Shown piece by piece: positions 25,145-33,970 of a stretch of DNA of 64,000 nucleotides. Position 1 is the stretch's first letter. The number at the start of each line of letters is the position of its first letter. The notes beneath the pieces were generated by a model. The model did no database searches. It was not told the origin of the DNA and saw nothing but the letters and a program-made list of their open reading frames with translations. Source of the DNA: Bradyrhizobium sp. dw_411 (lineage in GTDB: Bacteria > Pseudomonadota > Alphaproteobacteria > Rhizobiales > Xanthobacteraceae); contig NZ_JAAVUY010000010.1 of assembly GCF_018449695.1 (NCBI RefSeq), positions 186,001-250,000 on the forward strand. Reading direction: 5' to 3'. Both the position numbers and the translations under genes were made by a program.

Positions 25145-27283
25145 ATGGGTAGGATGCGTCGAGCCTTGCAGCAGCGCCTGCCGGTTGCGGCTGGGCTGGC
25201 GACCCTGACCGTCTTTCTGGCGGCAACCATCCTGCTTCCGAAGACCATGCGCGAAACGTTGCGCGACAGCGCCTTCGACCTCGTGCTCGCTGGCGACCAA
25301 CAACTGCGCAGGCCCGTCACACCCGATCTGAAGGTGATCGTTGTCGACATCGATCGGGCGTCGATCGGTGCATTGGGCGCCTGGCCGTGGCCCCGGGCGA
25401 CGATGGCACGGCTCGTCGAGGCGGTGGCGAGCGGACGGCCGGCTGCAATCGCAATCGACGTGCTGTTCGCCGAGCCCGACGAACGCTCGCCGGCGGCGCT
25501 CGCCCGCCGGCTCGGATCGGTGACCGGTCACGCCGAGATCAGCGCGCTGGGAGAAAGCTTGCCGGACGGGGACAGACTGCTGGCGCAAGCGATCGGCCGC
25601 GTCCCCGTCGCCCTTGGCTTTGTGCTGGACCCCGATCGCGCCCACGCATTGCCGGGAGCAACGATCGTAAGCCGCGAGTTGCTGCCGTTTGACGATTTGT
25701 GGCAGGCCGCGGGCGCGATCGGACCAGTGCCGCCGCTCGCGGCCGCGGCGCGCGGGCTCGGCGCGCTCTCATTGCCTGGCAGCATGGATGGCGCGATCCG
25801 TCAGGTTCCGCTCTTCGTCGCTGTCGGCCGCGTATTGATGCCGGGTCTCGCTGCCGAGGCGCTGCGCCTCGCAACCAGTGCCTCTAGCTATCTCATCGAA
25901 GGCGAGCCCGCGACGCTGCTGGTCGGCGGCCGGCCGGTGGCGCTGTCGCGTGATGGACTGCTCCGGCTGGCGCCAGTGCCACCATGGCGACACGTCGCTC
26001 GCACACTATCCGCGGTCGATGTCCTGGAGGGACAGGCCGACCGGGGTCGGCTGAAAGATGCACTGGTCCTGCTCGGTGGTTCCGCGCCCGAGCTTAACGG
26101 CTTGCGCGAAACGCCCGCGGACCCGCTGACACCGTCAGTGCAAATCCAGGCCGATGCGGTCGAGCAGATGGTCGCCGGCCGCGCGCCGCGGATGCTGGCT
26201 GCCGCGCCCATCGCGCAGCCGCTGACGGTTCTGGCAATCGGGGCGCTCGCGGTCGCGCTTGGCGCCGCCTTGTCTCCGGCCGCCGGCACCGCGATATTGA
26301 GCGGTGCGATCGCGCTGCTATGGATCGCCGCGATCGCCGCGTCCGTGCTTGCGGATCGTCTCGTCGACCCGCTGACGCCTACCCTTGCGGCCGCAATGGT
26401 GTTCGCCGTGACGGCCGGCACCGCATATTCGTCGACGCGCAGGCGCGAAGCGTTGGTGCGCCATCGGCTCGAACAGCAACTTCCGCCGGCGGTCGTCCGC
26501 CGCATCATCGAGCGACCGGACCTTGTCAAGCTCACTGGCGAGCGGCGTGAGGTCACCTCGCTGTTCACCGACATCGAGGATTTCACCGCTACGATGCATC
26601 GCGCCGGTCCCGAGGAACTTGTCACAACGCTCGACCAGTATTTCGAGGGCGTTGCCGGCATCGTGATCGAGCACGGTGGCATGCTCGACAAGATCATTGG
26701 AGATGGCGTGCTCGCTCTCTTTAACGCACCGCTGGACCTTGAGGGTCATCCACAACGCGCCGTCGAATGCGCGATCGCGATCCAGGCCTGGAGCGAGGGC
26801 TTTCGCCGGCGCGCCCCTTTCGCGGCCATCGAACTCGGCCGCACGCGGATAGGGATCGAGACCGGGCTTGCCGTTGTCGGCGATGTCGGCATTCAATCCA
26901 GGCTCGACTACACGGCTCATGGCAACGCCGTAAATATGGCGGCGCGGCTCGAGGCCAGCAACAAGGAACTCGGTTCGGCAATCTGCGTCGGGCCGGATGC
27001 TGCTGCGCGATGCGACGCTGCACTGCTTCGCCCGCTGGGGCGGCTGGCGGTCCGCGGGCGCGAGGAGCCGATCGCTGTCTTTGAGCCGTGGCCGAGCGAC
27101 GCTTCACCCTCCTGGCGCGCTGCATATCTGGCGGCCTACGCCATGTCCGACGGTGATGCGCCGGGCGCTGCTTTGCTGTTGCAGAAGCTGATGGCCGAAC
27201 GTCCGGCGGATCTTGCGGTGCGCCGGCTCGCCGAGCGACTGACCTCGATACGCAAATCGGGCTTGCCGTCGCCGGCGAAGTGA
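25145..27283 (+). CDS. CHASE2-domain class III adenylate/guanylate cyclase
   Basis: This is a 712-residue protein. One N-terminal helix (about residues 10-30) precedes a periplasmic CHASE2 domain (about 35-330; LKVIVVDIDRASIGALGAWPWPRA is its hallmark). Three helices follow (about 350-430), then a cytoplasmic class III cyclase domain (about 465-640). The metal-binding aspartates are D476 in LFTDIEDFT and D520 in IIGDGVLALF. YTAHGNAVNMAARLE carries the transition-state Asn and nearby Arg region. It should make cAMP (or cGMP) in response to an extracytoplasmic signal, perhaps through the FecR protein upstream. Confidence 0.93.
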   Translation: MGRMRRALQQRLPVAAGLATLTVFLAATILLPKTMRETLRDSAFDLVLAGDQQLRRPVTPDLKVIVVDIDRASIGALGAWPWPRATMARLVEAVASGRPAAIAIDVLFAEPDERSPAALARRLGSVTGHAEISALGESLPDGDRLLAQAIGRVPVALGFVLDPDRAHALPGATIVSRELLPFDDLWQAAGAIGPVPPLAAAARGLGALSLPGSMDGAIRQVPLFVAVGRVLMPGLAAEALRLATSASSYLIEGEPATLLVGGRPVALSRDGLLRLAPVPPWRHVARTLSAVDVLEGQADRGRLKDALVLLGGSAPELNGLRETPADPLTPSVQIQADAVEQMVAGRAPRMLAAAPIAQPLTVLAIGALAVALGAALSPAAGTAILSGAIALLWIAAIAASVLADRLVDPLTPTLAAAMVFAVTAGTAYSSTRRREALVRHRLEQQLPPAVVRRIIERPDLVKLTGERREVTSLFTDIEDFTATMHRAGPEELVTTLDQYFEGVAGIVIEHGGMLDKIIGDGVLALFNAPLDLEGHPQRAVECAIAIQAWSEGFRRRAPFAAIELGRTRIGIETGLAVVGDVGIQSRLDYTAHGNAVNMAARLEASNKELGSAICVGPDAAARCDAALLRPLGRLAVRGREEPIAVFEPWPSDASPSWRAAYLAAYAMSDGDAPGAALLLQKLMAERPADLAVRRLAERLTSIRKSGLPSPAK

Positions 27284-27289
27284 TCGAAC

Positions 27290-27312
27290 GAAGCGACCGC
27301 GACTGTCGCTTC
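27290..27312 (+). terminator. Perfect 8-bp hairpin after the cyclase gene, possible terminator
   Basis: GAAGCGAC (27290-27297) pairs with GTCGCTTC (27305-27312) across a 7-nt loop, 7 nt after the cyclase stop. No run of T follows, so if it terminates transcription it probably does so weakly or together with Rho. Confidence 0.45.
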
Positions 27313-27432
27313 TAACCGGGGCAAAAATCAAGCCGCATTTGCGTCAACAAAATTGGCTATTGTGCCGGTCTTGCGTAACAGTACGATCGCTTACAAATTT
27401 GCGCGGCGAGCGCCGCGGCGCGGTCAGGGAGT

Positions 27433-28464
27433 ATGTCAATGGAATATCGACGTTTGGGCCGGTCGGGACTGATGGTGCCGGCCTTGAGCCTGGGAACGGG
27501 CACCTTTGGCGGTGTCGGCCGCCTGGCTGCATGGGGCTCTACCGATGCGACCGAAGCGCGGCGCCTTCTGGATATCTGTCTCGATGCCGGCGTCTCGATG
27601 TTCGATACCGCCGACGTCTATTCGCTGGGTGAATCGGAGCGCGTTCTTGGCCAGGCCATCAAGGGCCGCCGCGACAAGCTTTTGATCTCGACCAAAGCGA
27701 CATTCCGTTTCGGCGATGGGCCGAACGACATCGGCTCGTCACGGCAACATTTGCTCGCGGCCGTCGATGGGGCACTCGGCCGGCTCGGCACCGACTACAT
27801 CGACTTGTTTCAGCTTCATGGATTCGATGCGCTCACGCCTCCTGAAGAAGTGCTTGCGACCCTCGACACGCTCGTGCGCGCCGGCAAGATCCGCTACGTC
27901 GGCGTTTCCAATTTTTCGGGCTGGCACCTGATGAAGTCGCTTGCCGTCGCGGACAAGCATGGCTTCCCGCGCTACGTTGCCAATCAAACCTATTATTCGT
28001 TGATCGGCCGCGATTATGAGTGGGAATTGATGCCGCTGGGTCTCGATCAAGGGGTTGGCGCCGTGGTGTGGTCGCCGCTTGGCTGGGGCCGCCTCACCGG
28101 GAAAATTCGTCGGGGTCAACCGACGCCTGAAGTCAGCCGGCTGCATCAGACCGCGAGCTTTGGGCCGCCGGTGCCGGACGAGCAGGTCTATCGCGTTGTC
28201 GACGCCATCGATGAAGTCGCGAAGGAAAACGGGAAAAGCGTATCGCAAATCGCCTTGAACTGGCTGTTGCATCGGCCCACCGTTTCAACGCTGGTGATCG
28301 GCGCGCGCAATGAGGCGCAGTTGCGGGAAAATCTCGGCGCGGTCGGTTGGTCCTTGACCAAAGAGCAGATCGACAGACTGGATGCCGCAAGCGCGGTCAC
28401 GCTGCCTTACCCCTACTGGCATCAGCGCGGGACTTTCAGCGATCGCAATCCGCCGCCGGTTTAG
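27433..28464 (+). CDS. Aldo/keto reductase
   Basis: This is a 343-residue protein of the AKR (Tas/YghZ-like) type. The catalytic tetrad is visible: Asp in MFDTADVYSLGESERVLG, the Tyr five residues later, Lys in LLISTKATF and His in DLFQLHGFD. NADPH contacts are in the late VIGARNEAQLRENL block. It reduces aldehydes or ketones, or oxidises alcohols, with NADP(H). It stands alone between the cyclase gene and a repeat-rich region; a GGGAG ribosome site is just upstream. The natural substrate is unknown. Confidence 0.93.
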   Translation: MSMEYRRLGRSGLMVPALSLGTGTFGGVGRLAAWGSTDATEARRLLDICLDAGVSMFDTADVYSLGESERVLGQAIKGRRDKLLISTKATFRFGDGPNDIGSSRQHLLAAVDGALGRLGTDYIDLFQLHGFDALTPPEEVLATLDTLVRAGKIRYVGVSNFSGWHLMKSLAVADKHGFPRYVANQTYYSLIGRDYEWELMPLGLDQGVGAVVWSPLGWGRLTGKIRRGQPTPEVSRLHQTASFGPPVPDEQVYRVVDAIDEVAKENGKSVSQIALNWLLHRPTVSTLVIGARNEAQLRENLGAVGWSLTKEQIDRLDAASAVTLPYPYWHQRGTFSDRNPPPV

Positions 28465-29348
28465 TGGCTTCAAATGGCGCCTTGATTTACCCGACGGGCA
28501 AATCAAGGCGCACGTCCGCCAAATCAAAGTCCAGCCCTTTCCATAAAAATATTCTGATTTTCCGAAATGGCAAATCAGTCTATATCCCTTGGCCATCCCG
28601 TCCCGCAAGAGGGGCGCTTCGCGGTCGTCACGGACGTTGGAACGGGATGCGGTGGACGCGGCAATGTCACATGACGAATGACATGGCCGCGGACGGTGAA
28701 GTCGTGTGGTCCTGACGCCTCGACGCTGGCGTCAAGTTCTTGAGAAGCAAGCTTCTCAGGGATGACGGTGGCAAAAGAGCCCGATCGCCGGGGAGAGTAC
28801 GAAGGAACCCGTTAAAACCATTGCGCGGGGAATGCCGGGTGTTTCCGGTGTGACCTGACTAACGCGTGTGCTTTTTGCTTTCTACCCTCGCACACGCGAG
28901 CGGCGGGCGCACCGAGCGCCCGGCATTCCCTGCACCCTCTGTTTGGGAGGGTGGGAAGTTGATAGCAAAACTCGGGCGGTTTACGCCGCGAGAATGCGGA
29001 ATGCTGCTTGAAAATTGAATTCGTTTTCTTCTCCCCTCCCTCCGCGCGCGTCAGCGCGTGGCGGGGAGGGGTCGGGGGTGGGGGGTCTATCGGCAAATTC
29101 ACTGACACGGCGCGCGTACAAACATCACTTGTCATGCCGGGACTTGATCCGGGCATCCATCAATCTTCGCAAGAAGTTCTCACGAAAAGGATGGATTGCC
29201 GGGTCATAGGCGAGCGGAAGCGACGCCGTCCTTCAGACGGCTATGCCCGGCAATGACGAACGATAGAAGCTGCGCGCATTTCTCCGAGTTGAATCCGTCG
29301 GCACAACGTGCGAGGTCAACTATCATCCTCCTTCCAGACCCATCGCCA
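28465..29348. other. 884-nt non-coding stretch made of repeat-like blocks
   Basis: No credible gene is seen. The sequence is a mosaic: an AT-rich block near 28530-28590, a GC-rich block around 28600-28720, a block around 28800-28940 with short self-complementary parts, a purine/pyrimidine-biased block near 29030-29085, and the palindromic repeat at 29131-29257. Short open frames occur on both strands with compositions like the spurious hypothetical proteins seen many times over in Bradyrhizobium-type genomes. It is probably an accumulation site for repeat elements or a relic of lost genes. Confidence 0.6.
29131..29257. repeat. Rhizobiales-type palindromic repeat
   Basis: The left end GTCATGCCGGG (29131-29141) is complementary to the right end CCCGGCAATGAC (29246-29257) with one extra A. 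Inside are ATCCGGGCATCCATC and its near-complement GATGGATTGCCGGGT, plus a GCCGTC/GACGGC hairpin. This arrangement matches the abundant intergenic palindromic elements known in alphaproteobacteria. Confidence 0.75.
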
Positions 29349-30581
29349 ATGACCATATCCTCCGTCACACCCTCTCACATCCGCCGCGCGCTATTGCTGC
29401 GCGATGAAATCGCGCTGCTCGATCTGCGCCATGAAGCCGCCTTTGCCACCGGACATCCGCTGTTCGCGGCCAATATGGCGGCGGGGCGGATTGAGCTCGA
29501 GGCCGGGACACGGCTGCCGCGCAAGGGTGTGCCGATTGTTCTGTATGATGCGGGTGAAGGTCTCGTCCTGCAGGCGGCCGATCGCCTTGCGGCTTTGGGA
29601 TACACCAATGTCCGTCAGCTCGATGGCGGGCTTCAAGCCTGGAAGAGCGCGGGCTATGAGCTGTTCCAGGACGTGAACTCCTACGCCAAGGCGTTTGGCG
29701 AGCTAGTGGAGTCGCGCCGGCATACGCCGTCGTTAGCGGCGGAAGAGGTCGCTGCGCTGATTTCGAGCAAGGCGAATATCGCTGTGCTCGATGTGCGTCG
29801 GTTCGACGAATATGCGACCATGAACATTCCGGGCTCGGTCAGCGTGCCCGGCGCGGAACTGGTGCTTCGCGCCGGCCGCGTCGCGCCGGATCCCGAGACC
29901 ACCATCATCGTGAATTGCGCGGGCCGCACCCGCTCGATCATCGGCACCCAGTCGCTGATCAATGCCGGTGTCACCAACAAAGTGGTAGCGCTGCGCAACG
30001 GCACGATCGGCTGGACTCTCGCCAATCAAAATCTTGAGCATGGCGCCGGCCGCCACGGCGGGATCGGCCTGTCCGAAGGCGCGAAAACCAATGCCCGCGA
30101 AGTCGCCTATCGCGCCGGCGTCAAACATATCGGCTTGGATGAAATTGTGGCGCTGGAGGCGCAGATCCATCGCACGCTTTACCGTTTCGACGTGCGCGAC
30201 GCCGAGGAATATGCAGCCGGCCACATCGCCGGTTTCCGTCACTATCCGGGCGGGCAACTGGTTCAGGAAGTCGATATGGCCGCACCCGTGCGCGGCGCGC
30301 GCATGCTTCTGACCGATAATATGGGCGTCCGCGCCGACATGACGGCGTCATGGCTCGCGCAAATGGGCTGGGAAGTGTACGTGCTCGACGGCGGCTATGA
30401 CGGCACGCTTGAAATCAGTCCGCCGAAAGTATTGCCGAAACCCGATCCGGCCCATCGCTATCGCCGCCCCTATGAAGGCACGGATGTGGATACCGGCGCG
30501 ATGCAGGCTTATCTCGATTGGGAATATGGCCTGGTCGACCAACTCCGCCGCGACGCCAGCCACGGCTTCTTTGTAATTTGA
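29349..30581 (+). CDS. Triple rhodanese-domain protein (one active, two degenerate domains)
   Basis: This is a 410-residue protein. Three rhodanese folds are visible at about 10-110, 125-230 and 255-365. Only the middle one has an active-site loop with cysteine: C190 in CAGRTRS. The equivalent position is D67 in domain 1 (YDAGEG) and D323 in domain 3 (TDNMGV). Likely a sulfurtransferase passing persulfide sulfur from C190 to cyanide, thiols or a protein partner, with flanking domains used for binding. The ATG at 29349 is chosen because an upstream in-frame ATG (29196) falls inside the palindromic repeat. It is monocistronic. Confidence 0.9.
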   Translation: MTISSVTPSHIRRALLLRDEIALLDLRHEAAFATGHPLFAANMAAGRIELEAGTRLPRKGVPIVLYDAGEGLVLQAADRLAALGYTNVRQLDGGLQAWKSAGYELFQDVNSYAKAFGELVESRRHTPSLAAEEVAALISSKANIAVLDVRRFDEYATMNIPGSVSVPGAELVLRAGRVAPDPETTIIVNCAGRTRSIIGTQSLINAGVTNKVVALRNGTIGWTLANQNLEHGAGRHGGIGLSEGAKTNAREVAYRAGVKHIGLDEIVALEAQIHRTLYRFDVRDAEEYAAGHIAGFRHYPGGQLVQEVDMAAPVRGARMLLTDNMGVRADMTASWLAQMGWEVYVLDGGYDGTLEISPPKVLPKPDPAHRYRRPYEGTDVDTGAMQAYLDWEYGLVDQLRRDASHGFFVI

Positions 30582-30621
30582 TGCCGACGGGTTTGATGGA
30601 TCATTGCTGGTCTGCCTGTGG

Positions 30622-30731
30622 CCTCATGGTTCGAGACGCGCGAAGACGCGCTCCTCACCATGAGGGTTTTCCGTCCTCAGACTAGCTCAGGCCTCATCCT
30701 GAGGAGGCGCGAAGCGCCGTCTCGAAGGATG
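30622..30731. repeat. Intergenic repeat with several hairpins
   Basis: CCTCATGGT (30622-30630) pairs with ACCATGAGG (30657-30665). A second part has CCTCA/TGAGG (30692-30704) and GGCGC-GAA-GCGCC (30706-30718). Located between the rhodanese and RidA-like genes. The pattern resembles another family of repeats scattered in Bradyrhizobium-type genomes and may also end transcription of the rhodanese gene. Confidence 0.65.
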
Positions 30732-30802
30732 GACGCAGGCGAAGTAGAAATTGCAAGGGTATCCAAATCGTAAGAGTAGCAAACCAAAGAAAGTATCAAA
30801 CC

Positions 30803-31210
30803 ATGACGATCGAGAAAATTCAGCCGGACGCCTTGTTCAAGCGTAATGTCGGCGGACACGTATTGTACTCCCATGTCGTCGTCGCCTCCGGCGAAAAACT
30901 GGTTTTCGTTTCCGGGCAGTTGGCGCGTAACAACAAGGGCGAAATCGTCGGCCCCCGCGATATGCGCGCGCAAATCAGGCAGGTCGGTGAAAACCTCAAA
31001 AACGCGCTCGAAGCCGCCGGCGCCACGCTCAACGATCTGGTCAAGACCACAACCTACGTGACCGACATCGACGAATTCTTCAAGCATGTCGACATCAGGC
31101 ACGACTATCTCGGCGTTGGTCTGCCGGCGAGCACAACCGTTGAGGTGCGCCGGCTGTCGCATCCCGATCTCTTGGTCGAAATCGAAGGCATGGCCGTCCT
31201 GAAAACGTGA
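30803..31210 (+). CDS. RidA/YjgF-family protein, non-canonical subfamily
   Basis: This is a 135-residue protein with the chorismate-mutase-like fold of the RidA/YER057c/UK114 family: VFVSGQLARNNKGEIV, QVGENLKNALEAAGATLNDLVKTTTYVTDI and TTVEVRRLSHPDLLVEIEG. Canonical RidA has Arg in the ARSAVEV block for imine/enamine hydrolysis; here the block reads ASTTVEV, so the catalytic Arg is missing. It may act on another carbonyl compound or be a binding protein. It precedes a NitT/TauT-type importer by about 100 nt on the same strand and may share its operon. Confidence 0.88.
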   Translation: MTIEKIQPDALFKRNVGGHVLYSHVVVASGEKLVFVSGQLARNNKGEIVGPRDMRAQIRQVGENLKNALEAAGATLNDLVKTTTYVTDIDEFFKHVDIRHDYLGVGLPASTTVEVRRLSHPDLLVEIEGMAVLKT

Positions 31211-31314
31211 ATGGCTCTTCTCAAGAGCGAAGACATGTCCGATAGTTCCAATGCTTTGAAAGTGCGGGCCGTGATCGGCCCTCACGGATTGCCTGGCCGA
31301 TTGAGGGAAAACCG

Positions 31315-32370
31315 ATGACGTCGTTCTCCGACACAATTTCACGCCGCGCCTGGATGCTGGGTGCCGCAGGCGCCGTGATTGCGTCTCCCTTCATTTCCCG
31401 CTCGCCGGCATCGGCCGCCGGGGTGCCCAATATCCGCTATGCGACCGGCGGCGGCATCGGCCCGAACGAGATGGAAACCATCATCTTCCTGGATCATCTC
31501 AAGCAGAACGTGCTGAAGAATTACGGCAAGGCCTACACGCTCGAGATGACTTTTACGCGCGGCACGCCGGAAGCCGCGGCCTTGCTGGCGGCGGGGCAGG
31601 CCGATGTCGCGACGCTGTCAGGGCCGGCCTTTGCTACCGTGATCGTCAAGGACGCCGTGCCGGCCGGGTTGACCATCATCTCGGATAATTACCAGGACGG
31701 GCATGCTGGTAACGCGACCAACAGCTTCATGGTGCTGAAGGACTCGCCGATCAAGACCGTGACCGATCTCAAAGGCAAGAAGATTGGCATCAATGCCTTT
31801 GCTTCTGCGGTCGATCTCGCCCTGCGGGTGATGCTCAAGAAGAACGGTATCGACCCGCGGCGTGATGTCGAGATCGTGGAGATCGCTTTCCCGAATATCG
31901 CCTCGGCGATACGCGAAAAGCGGATCGACTGTGGCGTGCTTGTCATTCCCTTCCTCGCGGTGGAGAGCCCCAAGGGCGATCTGCGGCCGGTATTCACCGG
32001 CGGCGATGCGTTCGGCGGGCCGTCCTCGGTGATCTTTCAGGTCACGACCAATACGTTCCTGAAAGAAAACCCCGACGCGGTGCGTGGCTTCCTGGCCGAT
32101 TACGTCGATGGCCTTCGCTGGTTCTATGATCGCGCCAACCGCGAACTGGCGATCCAGATCGTGTCGGACTTCACAAAATCTCCGAAGGAGGTGTTGAATT
32201 CCTACTTCGCGACCGATCGCGATTATTACCGCGATCCCAGCGGCTGCGTTTCGGCGCAGACGATTCAGAAACCGCTGGACGCGATGTTCGAAGAGAAACT
32301 GATCGGCCGCAGCGTCGACGTAACAAAGTATCTCAATCTCAGTTTCCTGCCGAAACCATGCGCGCTGTGA
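31315..32370 (+). CDS. ABC transporter substrate-binding protein, NitT/TauT family
   Basis: This is a 351-residue periplasmic protein. The Tat-like leader SRRAWMLGAAGAVIASPF ends near ASAAG. The NMT1/SsuA-type fold follows, with GTPEAAALLAAGQADVATLSGPAFATV and KTVTDLKGKKIGINAF as typical blocks. It is first in a four-gene importer (binding protein, ATPase, two permeases); its stop overlaps the ATPase start by 13 nt. Relatives carry sulfonates, nitrate, pyrimidine precursors or aromatic acids; the ligand is undetermined. Confidence 0.9.
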   Translation: MTSFSDTISRRAWMLGAAGAVIASPFISRSPASAAGVPNIRYATGGGIGPNEMETIIFLDHLKQNVLKNYGKAYTLEMTFTRGTPEAAALLAAGQADVATLSGPAFATVIVKDAVPAGLTIISDNYQDGHAGNATNSFMVLKDSPIKTVTDLKGKKIGINAFASAVDLALRVMLKKNGIDPRRDVEIVEIAFPNIASAIREKRIDCGVLVIPFLAVESPKGDLRPVFTGGDAFGGPSSVIFQVTTNTFLKENPDAVRGFLADYVDGLRWFYDRANRELAIQIVSDFTKSPKEVLNSYFATDRDYYRDPSGCVSAQTIQKPLDAMFEEKLIGRSVDVTKYLNLSFLPKPCAL

Positions 32371-33176
32371 CCGACGAGAAAGCTATCGTCCCGAAAATTC
32401 AGATACAGGCGGTCTCCAAATCCTATCCCGGCGATAAAAATCCGGTGCTGGCGCTGAGGACCGTCGACCTCTCGATCAATGAAGGCGAGTTCGTCTCGAT
32501 CGTCGGGCCCTCCGGTTGCGGCAAGAGCACCTTGCTCTACGTGCTCGGCGGCTTTCTGGAAGCCGACGGCAAGGTTCTGGTCGATGGCAAGGCGATCCAG
32601 GGTCCCGGCACCGACCGCGGCGTCGTGTTTCAGGAATATGCGCTGTTTCCCTGGCTCACGGTGCGCAACAACATCCTTTACGGGTTGGAGCGCGGCGCGC
32701 TGGCGCCGGAGGAACGGGCGCGCATCGCGGACCGGCTGATCGGCGTCATCGGCCTAAAAGGTTTCGAGGATCGCTATCCCCGCGAATTGTCCGGCGGCAT
32801 GAAGCAGCGCGTTGCGATTGCGCGAACGCTGGCCTGCGATCCCGCGATCCTGCTGCTCGATGAACCTTTCGGCGCACTCGACGCGCAAACCCGCGAGGTG
32901 ATGCAGGACGAATTGTTGCGGATATGGCTTGAGACCCGCAAGACGGTCCTGATGATTACGCATGACGTCAATGAGGCGGTTTATCTCTCCAACCGCATCT
33001 GCGTGATGTCGGCCCGGCCGGGACAGATCGTCGAGGAGTTCAAGATCGATCTCGACCGCACGATTCCGCGCGAGCGACTTTTCACGTCAGATGCTTTCAA
33101 CAAGACGCGCAACGAAGTCTGGATTTCGGTCCGGCAGCAGGCGCTGGCCGCGGAAAAGCTGAATGCAAGGGTCTGA
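32358..33176 (+). CDS. ABC transporter ATP-binding protein, NitT/TauT family (TauB/SsuB-like)
   Basis: This is a 272-residue ATPase. Walker A is GPSGCGKSTLLY, the signature is LSGGMKQRVAIARTL, Walker B is ILLLDEPFGALD, and the His switch is in MITHDVNEAVYL. All motifs are intact. It overlaps both its upstream and downstream genes by 13-14 nt, so the operon is tightly coupled. It drives the importer with the two permeases that follow. Confidence 0.93.
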   Translation: MRAVTDEKAIVPKIQIQAVSKSYPGDKNPVLALRTVDLSINEGEFVSIVGPSGCGKSTLLYVLGGFLEADGKVLVDGKAIQGPGTDRGVVFQEYALFPWLTVRNNILYGLERGALAPEERARIADRLIGVIGLKGFEDRYPRELSGGMKQRVAIARTLACDPAILLLDEPFGALDAQTREVMQDELLRIWLETRKTVLMITHDVNEAVYLSNRICVMSARPGQIVEEFKIDLDRTIPRERLFTSDAFNKTRNEVWISVRQQALAAEKLNARV

Positions 33177-33957
33177 TCGCTTCGCGGCGTTCCGTTCGCC
33201 GGTCGGCCGGATGGTTCCGCTGGTCGCGATGGGCCTGATCTGGCAAGCGGTCAGCGCGACAAAACTGATCGATCCGTCCTTCCTGCCGTCACCGCTGCGG
33301 ATCGGCCATGCGATGGTCGATCTGCTGACCGGTCGCGAAATCTGCGACAATCTTTTCGTTACGCTGGCGCGTGCGGCGATCGGCCTCGCGCTCGGCTCCG
33401 CGGCCGGGGTATGGCTCGGCCTGATGATGGCGCGTTCACCAAAATTTCGCGCCTACGCGGCTCCGATCGTCGGCGGCACTTACTCCTTGCCGAAATCGGC
33501 ACTCATCCCGCTGTTCATCCTGTGGTTCGGAATCGGCACCGCGACCACGGTGTGCGCGGTGTTTCTCTCCTGCCTGCTGCCGATGGTGGTGAATACGTTT
33601 CAGGGTGTGGCCTCGACCCCGCGCGTGTTGGTCTGGGGCGCGCAGGCGCTGGGCGCCCGTCCGCGCGAGATGCTGTGGCAGGTATTTTTGCCGCACGCGC
33701 TGCCGGATATTCTCACCGGCCTGCGGGTCGCGCTGGGATTCTCGTTCGTGCTGGCGATCTCGTCGGAAATGATCGCCTCGACCAACGGCATCGGAAAACT
33801 GATCTTCATGTACGGCGAGAACGGCGCCTACGACTACATGTTCGCCGCCATCGCTTGCGTCGTCGTCGTAGCCTTTGTGATCGACCGGTTGTTGCTGTTG
33901 CTGACTCAAAAATGCCTGCGCTGGCACGAATCGGCGACGGAACGAGGCCCGGCATGA
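33163..33957 (+). CDS. ABC transporter permease 1, NitT/TauT family
   Basis: This is a 264-residue protein with about six membrane helices. The EAA-type loop is GAQALGARPREMLWQVFLPHALPDILTGLRVALGFSFVLAI. The start overlaps the ATPase gene. It is followed 13 nt later by a second, different permease gene. TauC-like permeases normally work as homodimers, so having two genes points to a heterodimeric channel. Confidence 0.92.
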   Translation: MQGSDRFAAFRSPVGRMVPLVAMGLIWQAVSATKLIDPSFLPSPLRIGHAMVDLLTGREICDNLFVTLARAAIGLALGSAAGVWLGLMMARSPKFRAYAAPIVGGTYSLPKSALIPLFILWFGIGTATTVCAVFLSCLLPMVVNTFQGVASTPRVLVWGAQALGARPREMLWQVFLPHALPDILTGLRVALGFSFVLAISSEMIASTNGIGKLIFMYGENGAYDYMFAAIACVVVVAFVIDRLLLLLTQKCLRWHESATERGPA

Positions 33958-33970
33958 GCAGGGTCGAATA

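Noticed and set aside
28812..29256. Small hypothetical proteins in the repeat-rich gap
   Set aside because: The open frames run through palindromic repeats and purine-biased tracts; such frames are commonly spurious in this genome type.
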